Assembly (NCBI RefSeq): GCF_004798865.1
Contig: NW_025335941.1
Location: forward strand, 12,903,906-12,967,905
Reading direction: 5' to 3'
Source of the DNA: Varanus komodoensis
Taxonomy: Eukaryota > Chordata > Lepidosauria > Squamata > Varanidae
Length of the DNA: 64,000 bases
The notes below the pieces were generated by a model. It saw only the letters and a program-made list of their open reading frames with translations. It did not search any database and was not told where the DNA came from. How positions within the stretch are numbered: the first letter of the stretch is position 1; each line of letters begins with the position of its first letter. This document shows positions 13,372 through 25,147 of this stretch, piece after piece. A program made the position numbers and the translations under genes.

Positions 13372-13549
13372 CCAATCATCCTTGGTGCAGCCAATGGTCA
13401 GTCGCACCACTTCCAATAAAACTTCAGACCAATGGTCATCTTTAGAATATTTCATTATTCCCAAACCCTACCTTGCTATATAAATAGACCTTCATTTTCA
13501 TTTGGACGTGGACTTCATATAAACAACCTTCATTTTCATTTGGACGTGG
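13372..13549 (+). promoter_or_regulatory. Promoter-like cluster: four CCAAT boxes, TATA box, 23-bp direct repeat
   Basis: CCAAT occurs on the + strand at 13372, 13391, 13413 and 13429, then TATATAAA at 13477-13484. This is the order of a TATA promoter with NF-Y sites, and would start transcription near 13510. Two exact 23-bp copies (13489-13511 and 13527-13549) follow, 38 bp apart. No gene starts downstream. It may be the promoter part of an old repeat (LTR-like) or chance; the sequence alone cannot decide. Confidence 0.3.
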
Positions 13550-13767
13550 TAATAGCAACTGCTATTTAACTAGCTCACCACATTAACAATGTAATCCTCC
13601 TCAGATACAAACCTCCAGTAAAAGCATACATTTTTCTTTTGCTGTTAACTTGTTCATACCTTCCATTACTGAAACAAAACATAACAGCTAAACTTTTAGC
13701 TTAATTTCATCCGTTTTTTTACAAGCTTCATCATAAGAAATAAATGGAAATCATGGTGCCATAATAT

Positions 13768-13804
13768 CTTTCTTAAAATTAGGATTCACCTAATTTTAAG
13801 AAAG
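13768..13804. repeat. Perfect 16-bp hairpin with 5-nt loop
   Basis: The arm CTTTCTTAAAATTAGG (13768-13783), loop ATTCA and exact reverse complement (13789-13804) form a stem without mismatch. The stem is AT-rich and flanked by unrelated bases. It could be the centre of a short inverted-repeat element or a local fold-back duplication. Confidence 0.9.
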
Positions 13805-15738
13805 CTACAAATTCTTCCATGACTGCCTTTATATGGCTAACAGCAGAACACAAAATAGACAAGTAGTTAGATTCAGAATATACTGTAGTCTTGTTTATTT
13901 CACTTTATATTCTTGGTATATTCAGTTGTTCTACAGTCTTTTAAAGTTATAGATCAGTTGTTGCAGTTTTCTTTGGTGGAAAAGATATGGAGAGAGCTGC
14001 AGTCATTATTTTATAGATACAGCCAAACGTTTTGCATACAGAATATATTCTGTAGATATACATATTTCTACCCCATCTGTCATTCATCCTCACAGTGTGG
14101 CATCAAAAATGGTGCATGAGGTTGAGGTTGCTAAAAACATTTTTGGTGGTCCTGGTTCATTGTAGGTATGCAGAAGATGGCAATCTTCTAAGAAAAAGCA
14201 GTTTCAGAGAGGGAAATTTGGGAAAGAGAAGTGGAGGACTGCTTTAATGTCTTCTCTGCCTACTGCTTTTTCTTCTGCAGATTCCCATCATCCAGCTGCT
14301 TGTGCTCTTACAGGGTATTAGGTGCTGCTGTGTGGAAACATGTCCCTGGAGATGCTGCAGCCTAGACAAATGGGCAGGGAAAGGGTTAGCAAAACTTACC
14401 AGAGGGTGCTGCCAGGTTTGAGGGAGCCACGGGCAGGACATGTCTCCTGCTCCAACCCTGCCTTGGCCCCTCTCCTGTTTGCAGAGTAAAAACACAAATT
14501 ATAGCACAGAATGAATCATTGTCTCTTTGTTGGAAGCCCATTGTATGCAGCCTTTAAAATTAAACATATATATCATGTTATGTTAGTGGTTTTGAAACCA
14601 AACACAATTGTAGAATGGTGTTATCTGAACAGATTGCTATCCATTCCTTCCTTTCTCACTCCCCTCATTATACTCCTCTCTGGGATCAATGACTTGGTAA
14701 TTTCATTGGCCAAGGATGATGTACAGCAGATCTAATTCTTTTCTGAGCATAAGGATATTAGCGTTTCTTTTAAGACTCATAATTTCATAATGTGGCCATT
14801 GCTGTGCAACTCCCAAACACATAATTGATCAATAAATAAATCAACATTAGTTGCTGTATAACAGTGTTAAAATGTGTGGTGTTGTTTTTTTAAGCACTGT
14901 GCAAACGTTTATATTAAAACAGCCTCAGAGGATGTTTAGGTTCCATTTCATCAGTGGGGGCTCATTGATCTATAGGACCTGTCTCCAGGAGAGACCTTCA
15001 GCCTCAAGCTGATACCTTCCCTCATCCCAATTAATATTTACATCATTACATATTGCAGGGAAAGTAACAAGCCTGCTTCTATTGGTTGAGCACCAATAGA
15101 ATTTCTTAATTTGATAGTCTGTGGGAAATGAGCCCTCTGTTCTGTTCATATATTTTAAATAACCATATTCATTGATACACCTATGCATAATGTATGAAGA
15201 GATTGTTGTTCTGAATTATCTAATTATGAAATCATAGTGTATTATAAGTGGATTTTTTTCTTTGAAAACCATTATATACTTTAATACATTATAAAACTAA
15301 AGTAGCCTCAGGATATTATGTATTTATTTTGCTACCATGAAGCATCTTATAAAAAGGGTTGGAAAATGCTTTCACAGCTCAACGGCCTCCTGGAATTTTC
15401 TGTTTCTAAGAGTGAATAGTTAATATAATCCTATTTCTCACACGTAGTTTTATAGTGACAAGAGAAGTGTGAAAAGAGAAGTCTGACTGGCAAGAGCATT
15501 ACTAAGTGGGGGCTCACTGGTTCCCAACCCTGAATCTATGAGGAGTCCAGATCTTTGCTTCAGAGAGCCCTGAGTATCCGTTGATGCCAATAATTGCCCT
15601 GAACTAGGGGGCAATTTTCAAGGACGATTGCATTTGGAGAGGAAAGGGTTAACCCTCCCCACATGCAGCTGACTACCCTCACACTCAAAATCCACACACA
15701 TACATCGGGCAACTAAGTGCTAATAAGTGCTCCCCAGA
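13805..15738. other. Non-coding, nothing firm recognised
   Basis: A weak hAT-like start (actggttcccaaccctg) near 15508 has no partner end. Other reading frames are short and unmatched. Confidence 0.45.
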
Positions 15739-16053
15739 GAGGTCCGCCTGGCGCCGTCGTTATTTGTTTTTCGGCGGCAGGTGAAGACCTTTCTATTTAA
15801 ACGTCATTTTAATTGTTAACAATATTTACTTATTTATCTGGCCAGGGCGACTTCTTTTCTTTACTTCTTTTCTTTTATAACGTTTCTTTTATAACTTCTT
15901 TTATATCTTTTATATTTTTTATTTATTTTATATTATTAATTTTAATTTTATATTGTTATTTTTGTATTGTATTGTATTTTATTGTGTTGTAAGCCGCCCC
16001 GAGGCTTCGGCAAGGGGCGGCATAGAGATGTTCTAATCATCATCATCATCATC
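15739..16053 (+). mobile_element. L2-like LINE 3' end with ORF2 C-terminus
   Basis: From 15739 the frame reads EVRLAP, then SLFVFRRQVKTFLFKRH, and stops soon after, which is the C-terminal pattern of L2-clade ORF2 proteins. The 3' UTR ends with taagccgccccgaggcttcgg, ggggcggcatagagatg and an (ATC)n tail. It is one of several such tails in the window and among the least changed. Everything 5' of the C-terminus is missing. Confidence 0.75.
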
Positions 16054-17667
16054 TTCCCTTGGTGCCAGCCAATAATCTTTTTGAAGCCTTAGTTGCATGG
16101 GACAAGGGCTAAAAGGGTTCATGAAAAAACTTAAAGTCACTTTTTTTTTTCTCTGCCATTACCCAAAGGAAAAGACAAGACAATTTAATAGGAACTTCAA
16201 GTAAAAGGTGTGGAGGCAAATTAATGTAATTATTTTTATTGGATGTGATTTGGATGGTACATTAATAGTCTCATTTTTTTTTCCTGCATTTGTATATGTC
16301 AGTTTTATGCAGATTGTTTTCCCTGTGGGCTGAGCCTAGCTCTTTCAGCTGTTTAGTAAGAAGTTGTAGTATACTATCTACTGAACCATTGCTACATGGC
16401 TTAAATGTAAGGGTGCAAATCCACATGTAATATGTAACAGCTGACTTCTCAGACTATTCACCCACTAGCCACTCTCTGTCCGATGACTTATTTCTATAAG
16501 TCTAGTTTAGTTACATCCTAACAGTGTCCTTTCCACCCCACATCATCCCTTTATGTCAGCCATGTTTCAACAGTACATTTAGTAAAGTTCTCTACACCTT
16601 TACATTATTTGATATTTTCCTGGAAACAACGAACAAATTGAAACAAGTGTAGACATGGCACTTTTAATGAAGACTTCATCCATAGTCATGTCATTTTCGT
16701 ATTCCCTAGTTTCATATTCCATAGTCACATCATATACATGCAGCCTATCACATAACAAGTTTCCAAATCAGTGTCAGGGAGGTGGAGGCAACTACAGGGG
16801 AAATCATTACATGACCGGCAGGATTGATTTGGTGCCGTCTGTTAAACAATAGACATGGGAAAGTTGCCTGACACAAGGATCCCAGTGAACCTAGCGTTTA
16901 ACATGTTGCGTCTAACCCAGCTATTACTTTCATGAGCATAGTGGAAGTGTTCCAGAGTTACACATGCAGTTGCTCATATCATGCCATGCAATCTTTTATA
17001 TGAACATTCATTTTTAAACTCAGTGTGACCGACGCCACTTATTACAGTCATAAATAACGCAGGCACCCTAACACAGAGAAAACAAGGAATTAAATTATAT
17101 TTTGATTACCATACCCCTGAATAGTTATATAATGTCAGGAAAGGTCAACATGGAAAGGAGAAAGAACAGTGCAGATTATATTACTTAACTCACTTCTTCA
17201 TCTCGGGACTAATAGTATTTCAATTGACCACCCACTAACCCATTATTTTCCCAGCAGGGTGTCCAGCAAATTTGCCTACTTCCTTGCAGATCACATATTA
17301 TGTTGGCTTTCTTATTAGTGTGTACATGTTTCTGGAAATAGATCCTTGGATAGAGTTGAACTTCAGGGCTTTGATAAATGTCACTGGCTTTCTTATATAA
17401 AGGTTATGTAGAAGCGTCCCCCCTAAGACCACCCAAGGCTTGTGAAGGCATAGATCCTTGGGATACTGCTTGTCCCACCTACTATGCAAACAACCTTGGC
17501 TCCTATTCATGATTTTTAACTATATTTTAATTTGGCCTTAAGGTGTTGGGTAATCAACTGATCAGTATACAAAAAATTCAGGTTAGACTTGGATTCAGGT
17601 GTTAATCAGCCAAAAACTAAAATTGCACGTTCTGGCCCTGAACTACCATTCAATAAAGATCTGAAAC
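16054..17667. other. Non-coding, nothing recognised
   Basis: No repeat end, splice-framed exon or long frame was seen; the base composition is AT-rich. Confidence 0.5.
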
Positions 17668-17732
17668 CTTGTTGTAAATTGCCCAGAGAACTTCAGCTAT
17701 GGATGGTATAGAAATGTAAATAATAATAATAG
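17668..17732 (+). mobile_element. L2-like 3' tail, old
   Basis: The segment ttgtaaattgcccagagaac, then ttcagctatggatggtatag and (ATA)n lines up with ttgtaagccgccccgaggct and ttcggc...ggcggcata of the better-kept copies. About 65 bp remain. Confidence 0.5.
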
Positions 17733-17819
17733 CACTGCAGTGTTTTTGTGCATATTCACATTCTAACAATTGACATACTAAATGCTGCATACAGGTGCTA
17801 TACCTAATACATCACTAAG

Positions 17820-17843
17820 ATTTATTTATTTATTTATTTATTT
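17820..17843 (+). repeat. (TTTA)n microsatellite
   Basis: Six TTTA units without interruption. Confidence 0.95.
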
Positions 17844-18084
17844 GGAAACAGAATGCTACAAGCCGAAACATTTAAAAATTGTTAATCATCTTAATTTAAT
17901 AGCCACGCATAACAGCACGGCTGTAAGTCATTTGCTCGAATACTTTGGAACAATTTGCTCTAGAGGCACAGCCCCAGGATATACTTGCTCCTTCCTAGAT
18001 TGCATAAGCTGCTCCTTGAAGGAATGGTGAATGCAATAGTGAGGGCCCCATGGAAGGGGACTGTTTGTCTGTCAGACATTATGC

Positions 18085-18180
18085 TATGCATTTGTTGTAT
18101 TTCTATCCCACCTTTCTTCCACTGTGGAATTCCATGTGCAAGCACCCTGTCTCCCACTCAGTCACTGACTAGAAGGCAAC
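18085..18180 (-). mobile_element. Possible old SINE fragment
   Basis: The segment tgtatttctatcccacctttcttcc resembles the reverse of the SINE 3' domain (gaa...ggtgggatataaat). The tRNA-like head is not recognisable. Confidence 0.3.
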
Positions 18181-18362
18181 CTGCTTAGCCTCATGGCTTG
18201 CCTCATGTATATTCAGGCCATGCCCTGAGACTATGTGGCTATGATCCCCAGTCAGTCACAGAAGTCACTCCAGCTGCAGCCTCTGCACTGTCTTCAAGGG
18301 CAGTCCAAAACTAGAACTTCTTGTCCTAAAATTATCAGTGACGAACAGATAACTGCTTCCAC

Positions 18363-18450
18363 AATCATAGAATCATAGAATAGCATTGGAAGGGGCCAGA
18401 AGGCCATTGGGTCCAATCCCCTGCTCAATGCAGGTGTTACTAGGTCTCCA
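18363..18450 (-). mobile_element. CR1 LINE 3' terminus (ATTCTATG type)
   Basis: Begins with aatcatagaatcatagaa, the reverse of the CR1 ATTCTATGAT terminal repeat, followed by ttggaaggggcc and gggtccaatcccctgctcaa, the reverse of the CR1 3' UTR. It is a short 5'-truncated copy. Confidence 0.75.
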
Positions 18451-20064
18451 GGAAGAGGACATCAATCCCTTCTTGCTCCAGTGCTTCCATCTCAGGATCA
18501 CACTTAAAGATGTTTGACATACTTTTATTGAATGCTTCTTGGTTACGTGCACCATGCATCCAATTAAACGTCGACAAAAGGAGGAGTCACTGCTCCAACA
18601 CAATAACATGCCAGGTGGTATATATCATGGCAGGGATCTTCTCCTTCCTATGAAATAGCTACTGTCTCTAGTAACTCCTGGGGAAATAGCTAGTAGAAAG
18701 TCCAGGGTTGCTGCTTGCTTCTCCAACAGCACTTCCTGGAGGCTGGTAGCCAATGCATAACTAGATTCAAAACCCACATCTTTCTGGCTCTCTAGAATAG
18801 TACTAGCAAGTTGTCATGAATGTGCATCCTGTCAAACTTCAGGCATGCTCATGGAGGACTCCTGTGCTGGTTGCACTGATGATTCAGATTCCAATTTCAT
18901 GTATGAGACTGTTTTTGAAACAGCTGTGCTTCAAAGTCCTGAGACCCAATGGGAGGTGGCAGTGGGAGAGATGAGCTCAAGAGCAGGCAAGGAGATCAGT
19001 CAATCCACCTGTGGGAACACTGAGGAGTTACAGCCTGATGGAGGAGACATCAAAATAGGAAGTCTCTCCAATGAAGAACTTCTGCCCTCTGAAGTGGTAG
19101 ACCTGGTCATTCACCATCATCACCAGAGTGAAGCCCAACTAGGGGCATAATGGGAGAAGCAGAGACATGCCCATTTTCACAATGGACCTCCAGCAGGGTT
19201 GTGATATGGAAGGTCTCATAAAGAGAAATGAACAGTAGAAAGGGTTCAATACTCCACTTTGTCTATGGTCAGAGATTCTTGTGTAACAATAAAGATCATT
19301 AAGCAAAGAAATGCTGGTGAGGCTGATATTGCTTGGAGGGAGATACACAGACCACAACACAAGCAGACTCTTCAAACCTACCCAGGGTTTGTCAATAAAA
19401 GATCTTCTAGTTCTTCTGCACCTAACAATGAGAGGGCTTCAGCTGGTTTATCCGATGAGGATAATGAAATACAGAAATGCCACCATCTCTGAATTAATTA
19501 GTTCCAAGGCTACAGCTAAGCTGGAATTATAACCATAGGGTGGGGGGGGGATGAAACAGGTAAACCCACCAATGTGAGACACAGACCCGACCATTTTTTC
19601 TGGATTTTGTCTGAATGTTCCCACTCTGATGCTATGTCAAGGCACAATCACCAGTAACTGACTGATGCATGCCGATCGGATTACAGAGGAGGAAAGGTTT
19701 CTATTGACTCTTAGAAAAATGCTCCACATGCAAGCTCTTCACTGGCACTTAGACTGCATCAGTCTCCAAGCACTTTACATTGTTTCCACAAACGTTTTCA
19801 CAGGTTAGTGGTTTTCTAACAGCTGTCTAATCTACTGTGTTATTTTATTCTATCAAACAATAATCACACAAAAACATAAGACTCTGGGAAACAACAGTCA
19901 GAAATGTTTGCATGACTCATTCAGCAAATAAAAACAAATTTCAAACACCCACATTTTTAAATTAAAAATTCCCAACATCTCTGGGGGAATAGATGCATAT
20001 TAAATGATGCAGATACAAATGCAGACATCAATACAGATCTCCAGGAATCCCAGAACATGTATAT
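18451..20064. other. Non-coding; one unexplained open frame
   Basis: A 101-codon + strand frame at 18845-19150 is acidic, rich in Ser and Gln, and free of any motif I know. A second frame at 19259-19492 is basic and Ser-rich. There are no splice sites in phase and no upstream promoter. They may be remains of an unclassified repeat or chance. Confidence 0.35.
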
Positions 20065-20177
20065 GTTTTAAAATGTTATTTATGATGATTTAACTTGTTG
20101 TTGTAAGCCGCCCCGAGGCTTCGGCGAATGGGGCGGCATAAAAATGTTTTAATAAATAAAATAAATAAATAAATAAA
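20065..20177 (+). mobile_element. L2-like LINE 3' tail with (AAAT)n
   Basis: Carries gtaagccgccccgaggcttc, then ggcgaatggggcggcataaa and an (AAAT)n tail. It is severely 5'-truncated: no codons of the ORF remain. It lies in opposite orientation to the copy at 20611. Confidence 0.75.
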
Positions 20178-20610
20178 CCCAGCTCATTCCCCCCCTCCAT
20201 TTTTTCTTAAGTGTGTTCAATTGCTGAACATCATTTTGAAACTGAAGAAAAGTTGTTAGGAACTGCATTTCATTGGTGAATGGATCCAAACCTGGCTAAG
20301 GACAAGCACAAATTCCAAAATGGGAGGGACACTAATTCCTCTCCCCACCCTTGTTATTCACTCTCTCTTCCTCATTCATTCTCTGTACACATAAATACCA
20401 TTCACAAAATCCGGAAGCATTTACTTCATGGAGCCATCACCTATCCAGTTTCCTTCAGAGTCATGCCACCACCCTTGTTCTTCCCAGTACTCTGCTAGAC
20501 CACTTTCCCACATAGCCCCCATACCGTTGGGCTTCTGCCACAATGAAAAGGCAGGAAGGCGGCTGGATATGTACTCAACCAGGGAGCACGTGCTCCTAGA
20601 ACAGCACAGG

Positions 20611-20876
20611 AGTGATTGATTGATTGATTTAAGACATTTCTACGCCGCCCCCCTTGCAACAAAGGCTCGGGGCGGCTCACAACACAATTAAAACATGTAA
20701 ATAACAATTAATATAATTAAATATTTAAAAGCCTGGTAACATCTTGGCTTAAAAATTTAAAATCCTATAAATACATAGTAAGTTAACAATGAAAATAAGT
20801 TTTAAATAAAAAGGTCTTAGTCTGGCGTTGAAAAACAAATAACGACAGCGCCAGGCGGGCCTCTCTGGGGAGCGCA
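20611..20876 (-). mobile_element. L2-like LINE 3' end with ORF2 C-terminus
   Basis: On the minus strand the frame reads EARLALSLFVFQRQTKTFLF, closely matching the 15739 copy with a few changes, followed by the gtgagccgccccgag-type 3' UTR and an (AATC)n tail seen as gattgattgatt at 20611. It lies about 430 bp from an oppositely oriented tail, so the two form a spaced inverted repeat. Confidence 0.75.
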
Positions 20877-21055
20877 CAGTGATGGGCTGTGCTTGGGCTG
20901 GGTGGTGCTTGGGTCATACAAGCTGGCTCACTTGTTTCTCACAGTGGCATGAAGGCTACATGAAGGAACAGGAGAGATGTAGACTGGCTGCACTACATTC
21001 TAATGACCACAGCTTTGTGTAGGGGGTTTAGCCTGTCAGTTGAGATAAGCTACTG

Positions 21056-21290
21056 GAACATAGAAACATAGAAACAAAGCAAGTCAGAAGGGACCTCCTG
21101 GACCATCTAGTCTGACCTCCGCCTTCAGCTGGCTTCACTCATATAATCCCCAACATGTGAGTGTCCAATCTTTCCTAGAACACCCTCACTGATGGGACCT
21201 AGGGCTCCTAACCGTCAGGAAGTACTTCCTAACATCCAACCTGACCCACTGGAACGCATCCTGCCCTCCACTGCAGGGAAGAACAGATCA
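21056..21290 (-). mobile_element. CR1 LINE 3' UTR (TATGTTTC type)
   Basis: Starts aacatagaaacatagaaac, the reverse of the TATGTTTC terminal repeat, followed by agtcagaagggacctcctgg, accatctagtctgacctcc, and further right tcaggaagtacttcctaac and cactgcaggg. About 235 bp of 3' UTR are kept. Confidence 0.75.
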
Positions 21291-21291
21291 G

Positions 21292-21727
21292 TACTGGCAG
21301 TCCCCAGGTTATAAATGGGTTCTGTTCCTGAAAAAAATGGATATTCATCTGTAAGTTGATTTTGTATGTAAGTCAGATCAGCCCTCCACATTCACAGGGG
21401 TCAGGGACCCAGGGCCTGTGATAGTAGAAAAACTGGATATCTCTACAAACACCCCCACAAACTCAGCAGCACCTCCTCTTTTCAACAAGGAAATGCCAGA
21501 GAGATTTCCCTCTGTGGATGGGTGAAGCAAGAAGGCATCCTTTGATGGCCTCCCTCTGTACCCTTTTGCTTCCTCTCTCTCTCTCTCCCCCCCCCCACAC
21601 CCCCAGTGATGATGATTCCCTGCAGTTTGTTTGTTGTTGTTGTTTAATTAAAAAGACTTTACAGCAGTTTGTTCATAAGTATGGGTTGTTCATAACTCAG
21701 GCATTCATAACTCAAGGACTGCTGGTA
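21292..21727. mobile_element. pogo/Tigger-like TIR element, non-autonomous
   Basis: The ends read TA-CTGGCAGTCCCCAGGTTAT on the left and, in reverse complement, TA-CCAGCAGTCCTTGAGTTAT on the right, so imperfect inverted repeats sit between TA dinucleotides, the target used by Tc1/mariner/pogo elements. Inside, cagccctccacattcacagg at 21380 resembles a second pogo-type end, suggesting a composite or an internal repeat. No transposase remains; a CT and C-rich patch lies at 21570-21606. Confidence 0.6.
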
Positions 21728-23344
21728 GATTAGATCTGAGTTATTGATCTTGTTTTCCTAAACAACCAAATGAAAGTCAAATTGTAACAAACCTCTAGTA
21801 GATAAGAAAGGGCATTCTGAATTCCTGTTCCTTTGCTTTTATAGAACTTTCTACTGCTGAAATTCCCAGTATATTAGCACCTTCCTTCCCTCCTTCCTGC
21901 CCTTAAAACCATTATAATGTCATGGTTTTCTGCATTAAACCATATAGTAGGCAATCCTAAATGGCAAACCTAGTCAGAATACACGCTGAAAAAATTAAAA
22001 CATACGCGCACACAAAGAATGGCATTTAGCATTTTTCATTTGGAGCTGTTTCAAAGCCATGTGCAGCATCTGTTATCCTAGCATTTAGTTCTAGTCTGTT
22101 GTCATTGATATCAATGCTGGAAGCTCTCTGTGCTGAATAAGTGCAGAGAGACTGCTATTATATGAAAAAACAAGAGTATCTGAGGTATCCAGCCAGATGC
22201 AGCCTTCGAGCTAGCAAATATGCATACTATATTTAGTAAGTTGTTGACATAATATCCTTATTGGCAGTTTCATATGTAAACCTGTCCAGACTATTTTTGA
22301 ACACTATCTGGACAAAATGTTTGATGTATGCTAGTAATCTCAATTGCTGTAAATTGTAAAGTTGCCATGCGGAGCAGGTGCTCCTGTACATGCTATTGTT
22401 TGGGGAAATCCAGAAGAACAAAACATTTTGGTGTTGAGGTACATCTTTTCAAAATGGAGAGTGGCAGATAGAACAGGTTAAGCAGGAGACCAGGAGGACA
22501 CTAGTACGCCCACCTGCTTTTTTAATAAATCTGCTTCATTCCGCATCTTTCTCTTACTTTTAGTTTGGTGCTGCATAATAGAACTTGTGAGGGGAGAAGC
22601 ACTGTGGCATAGACCATTTGCTGGAGTCAGATGTGTTGTCTTTTTGATATCAGGGGAAGACCATTTTATTCTCCTGAGTTTTTAAGTGAAAATTTCACTT
22701 CTGTGATTCTTGTTTGCTACTTTCTTTCCTGTTTTTAGCTGTTGCTTTAAAGAAAGAAACCCAGAACTGGTTGTTTCCAGCATACTTTTGGACTCCAAAC
22801 ATGAAATTGCCTCTGGCAAAGCCTAATCTCACTATGAAAGAGCCTTGCTTCAGGTTGTAGTTAGTACAGGTAATTTAAGACTAAATCTTTCCTGCCTCAA
22901 GGTACAATTAGCATAACAATGCTTTGGTCTGTTAATTTCCATTAAGCATAACACAAGCCTCAGCCTATAAGTTTCAAATCAGGATAACCATATTTTGCTT
23001 CAATGGATTTTAGTTTGCTTTTCTTGGGAACGGGGGGGGGGGGTTGCTCCTCTTCCTGGCAATCTGAAAATATGAAGATGACCTGTAGTTAATTTCTTTT
23101 CATCCTCCAAATGTTTGGGGTCGAAAAGTACCCCACAAGGACATTGCCATGCATTGCTATTTCTTATCCTGAAGTGTTGGCTGAAATGAAGCCTAGAAAC
23201 CAGTTAAATATCATGAATATAGCATAAACAGCAGAGACCAGAAAAGCAGACCTAGGCATCCTTCAACAAATGAACACTTCCCTTTGTGTAGCCAGTTACA
23301 AGCTCATCTATTAGAAAAGCAGCCCCCTTTCTTTCTCATAGGAC
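21728..23344. other. Non-coding, nothing recognised
   Basis: Only a 12-G run (23032-23043) stands out. No coding or repeat motif was identified. Confidence 0.5.
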
Positions 23345-23891
23345 TGAGTATATATGAAGTGCTTCTTTTACAATCACCTGGAATATTGTGCCCAGTTCTG
23401 GGCACCAAGATTTAAGAAAGATGCAGGTAAATTAGAAAGGGTCCCACGGAGGGCAACAAAAATGATCCAGGGTTTGGAAACACTGCCCTATAAGGAGAGA
23501 CGGAGCGAACTGGGCATGTTCAGCCTTGAGAAGAGAAGACTGAGGGGAGACATGATATCCCTCTATAAGTACCTCAAAGGCTGTCAGAAAGAGGAAGGTC
23601 AAGTTCTCTTCTTGTTGATGGCAGAGTGTAGGACACCAAATAATCAACTCAAGTTGCAATAACCCAGATTCAGGCTGGACATCAGGAAAAGCTTCCTCAC
23701 TATCAGAGCAATAAAGCAGTGCAACCAGCTGCCTAGAGGGGTGGTGGGCTCTCCCACACTAGAGACATTCAAAAAGAACCTGGACAGCCATCTGAGTGGG
23801 ATGGGGTAACGTGGCGTGCTGCAACAGCAAAGGATTGGACTCGGTGGCCTTCATGGCCCCTTCCAACTCTACTAATTCTATGATTCTATGA
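23345..23891 (+). mobile_element. CR1 LINE 3' end with ORF2 C-terminus
   Basis: The frame from 23354 reads [53 protein letters not shown] and [14 protein letters not shown], the conserved end of CR1 ORF2. An in-frame stop follows KLQ at 23660, after which PRFRLDIRKSFLT continues in the same frame down to LDSHLSGMG. It ends with the CR1 terminal repeat (ttctatgattctatg). The copy is truncated in the reverse transcriptase and inactive. It is similar to the copy at 45720. Confidence 0.9.
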
Positions 23892-24660
23892 ATAGAAACC
23901 TAATTTGTTTTTTTTAATCACACCAACCTCTCTGAATAAATACTTACATTTACTGTGAACTATTGATAAAGGTTAGCTAAAGAAAAGGACTGGTGCCTTT
24001 GGTAATGAACATATGGATATCTATACCATGAACTTGCATGGCATTCCTGTGGTTCAGCTAAGACAGCTGCTGCCATGCTGGAGTTTATACCAGTGGAACT
24101 AGTTAATATCCTGTGTAACCCCAGAAGCAAAATAATAGCAGTAATGAGGGACAAAGCCAGTGTGGCAACAGTGTTGGGCACTCACACAGAAACCCTGGCA
24201 ACTCCATCACACCGTTCACTAACCATATTGGTCTCCACATTAGCTATGTACCAGTCAGCAAGTGTCAACCTTACCAGAACCGTGATGACATCTCTTAACT
24301 GATCCCTCACACCCCACATAAAAATGAAACATGTTGCTAGGAAGAGCCCATAATGCCTTCCTAAAAGCTATGTACTTTCCATAAACCAGTCAACCTCTTA
24401 CTTTTAAATATGAACATACTTTTGGCACAAAAGGGGATTATTTTTCATTTTTAAAGGCAGATGGAGTTTTGCACATAGTTTTGCAAAAGCTTGGAAGCAC
24501 ATAACGTGACAACAGGGGAACCAGACATGCCTTTTTATTATATTTCTTTAGTGAAGACTAAAATTGAGCTTAAGTCCCATTCCGTCTGGTCTGTCTGCAG
24601 TATATTTCTATTTTCAAGGAATAGAAGTTATCCTACCTTGCAAGATTTTCCTAGCATGCT
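23892..24660. other. Non-coding, nothing recognised
   Basis: Short frames only; no repeat ends seen. Confidence 0.5.
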
Positions 24661-24880
24661 GAAGAACACGAGAAGACTTTTCTGGATCAGACCAAAAACT
24701 GACCTAGTCCAGCATTTTGTTCACACAGTGGGCAACCAAGTGCCCGCAGGAAAACCCACAAACAGGACATGTGTGCATTAGCACCTTTACAATCAAGTTT
24801 CCTAGCAACTAGTGCACTTGGGCACACTGCCCACAGCACTGGAGTAGTATATATGCATCACACTTAGTAGCTATTAATCA
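24661..24880 (-). mobile_element. CR1 LINE 3' UTR fragment
   Basis: The segment tctggatcagaccaaaaact, cctagtccagcattttgttc and acacagtgggcaaccaagtg follows the reversed CR1 3' UTR order also seen at 42549. The terminal repeat is eroded. Confidence 0.6.
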
Positions 24881-24907
24881 TCCTATCCTATTCATATTAT
24901 CTAATAT

Positions 24908-25147
24908 GAGAGCCAGTGTGGTGTAGTGGTTAAGAGCATGGGACTGGGACTCAGAGGATCTGGGTTCTAGTCCCCGCTCAGCCATGGAGCCAACTGGGTG
25001 ACTTTAGGCCAGTCACAGACTCGCGGCCCAACCTGCCTCACAGGGTTGTTGTTGTGGGGATAAGATGGAGGAGGAGATGTAAGCTGCCTTGAGTCCTTTG
25101 TAGGAAAAAGGCAGGATATAAATCGACAAATAAATAAATAAAATAAT
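24908..25147 (+). mobile_element. Squamate tRNA-derived SINE (Sauria-SINE type), well kept
   Basis: Begins gagccagtgtggtgtagtgg with a tRNA-like box A and has a box B (GGTTCTAGTCC) near 24963. The body continues with gagccaactgggtgacttta and ggccagtcacagac, and ends gcaggatataaat plus (AAAT)n. Its body is roughly 95% identical by eye to the opposite-strand copy at 61014, so the two belong to one fairly young subfamily. Confidence 0.9.

Noticed and set aside
24908-24985. A functional tRNA gene
   Set aside because: Box A and box B are present, but the sequence continues as a SINE body, cannot form a full cloverleaf by eye, and similar copies recur in the window.
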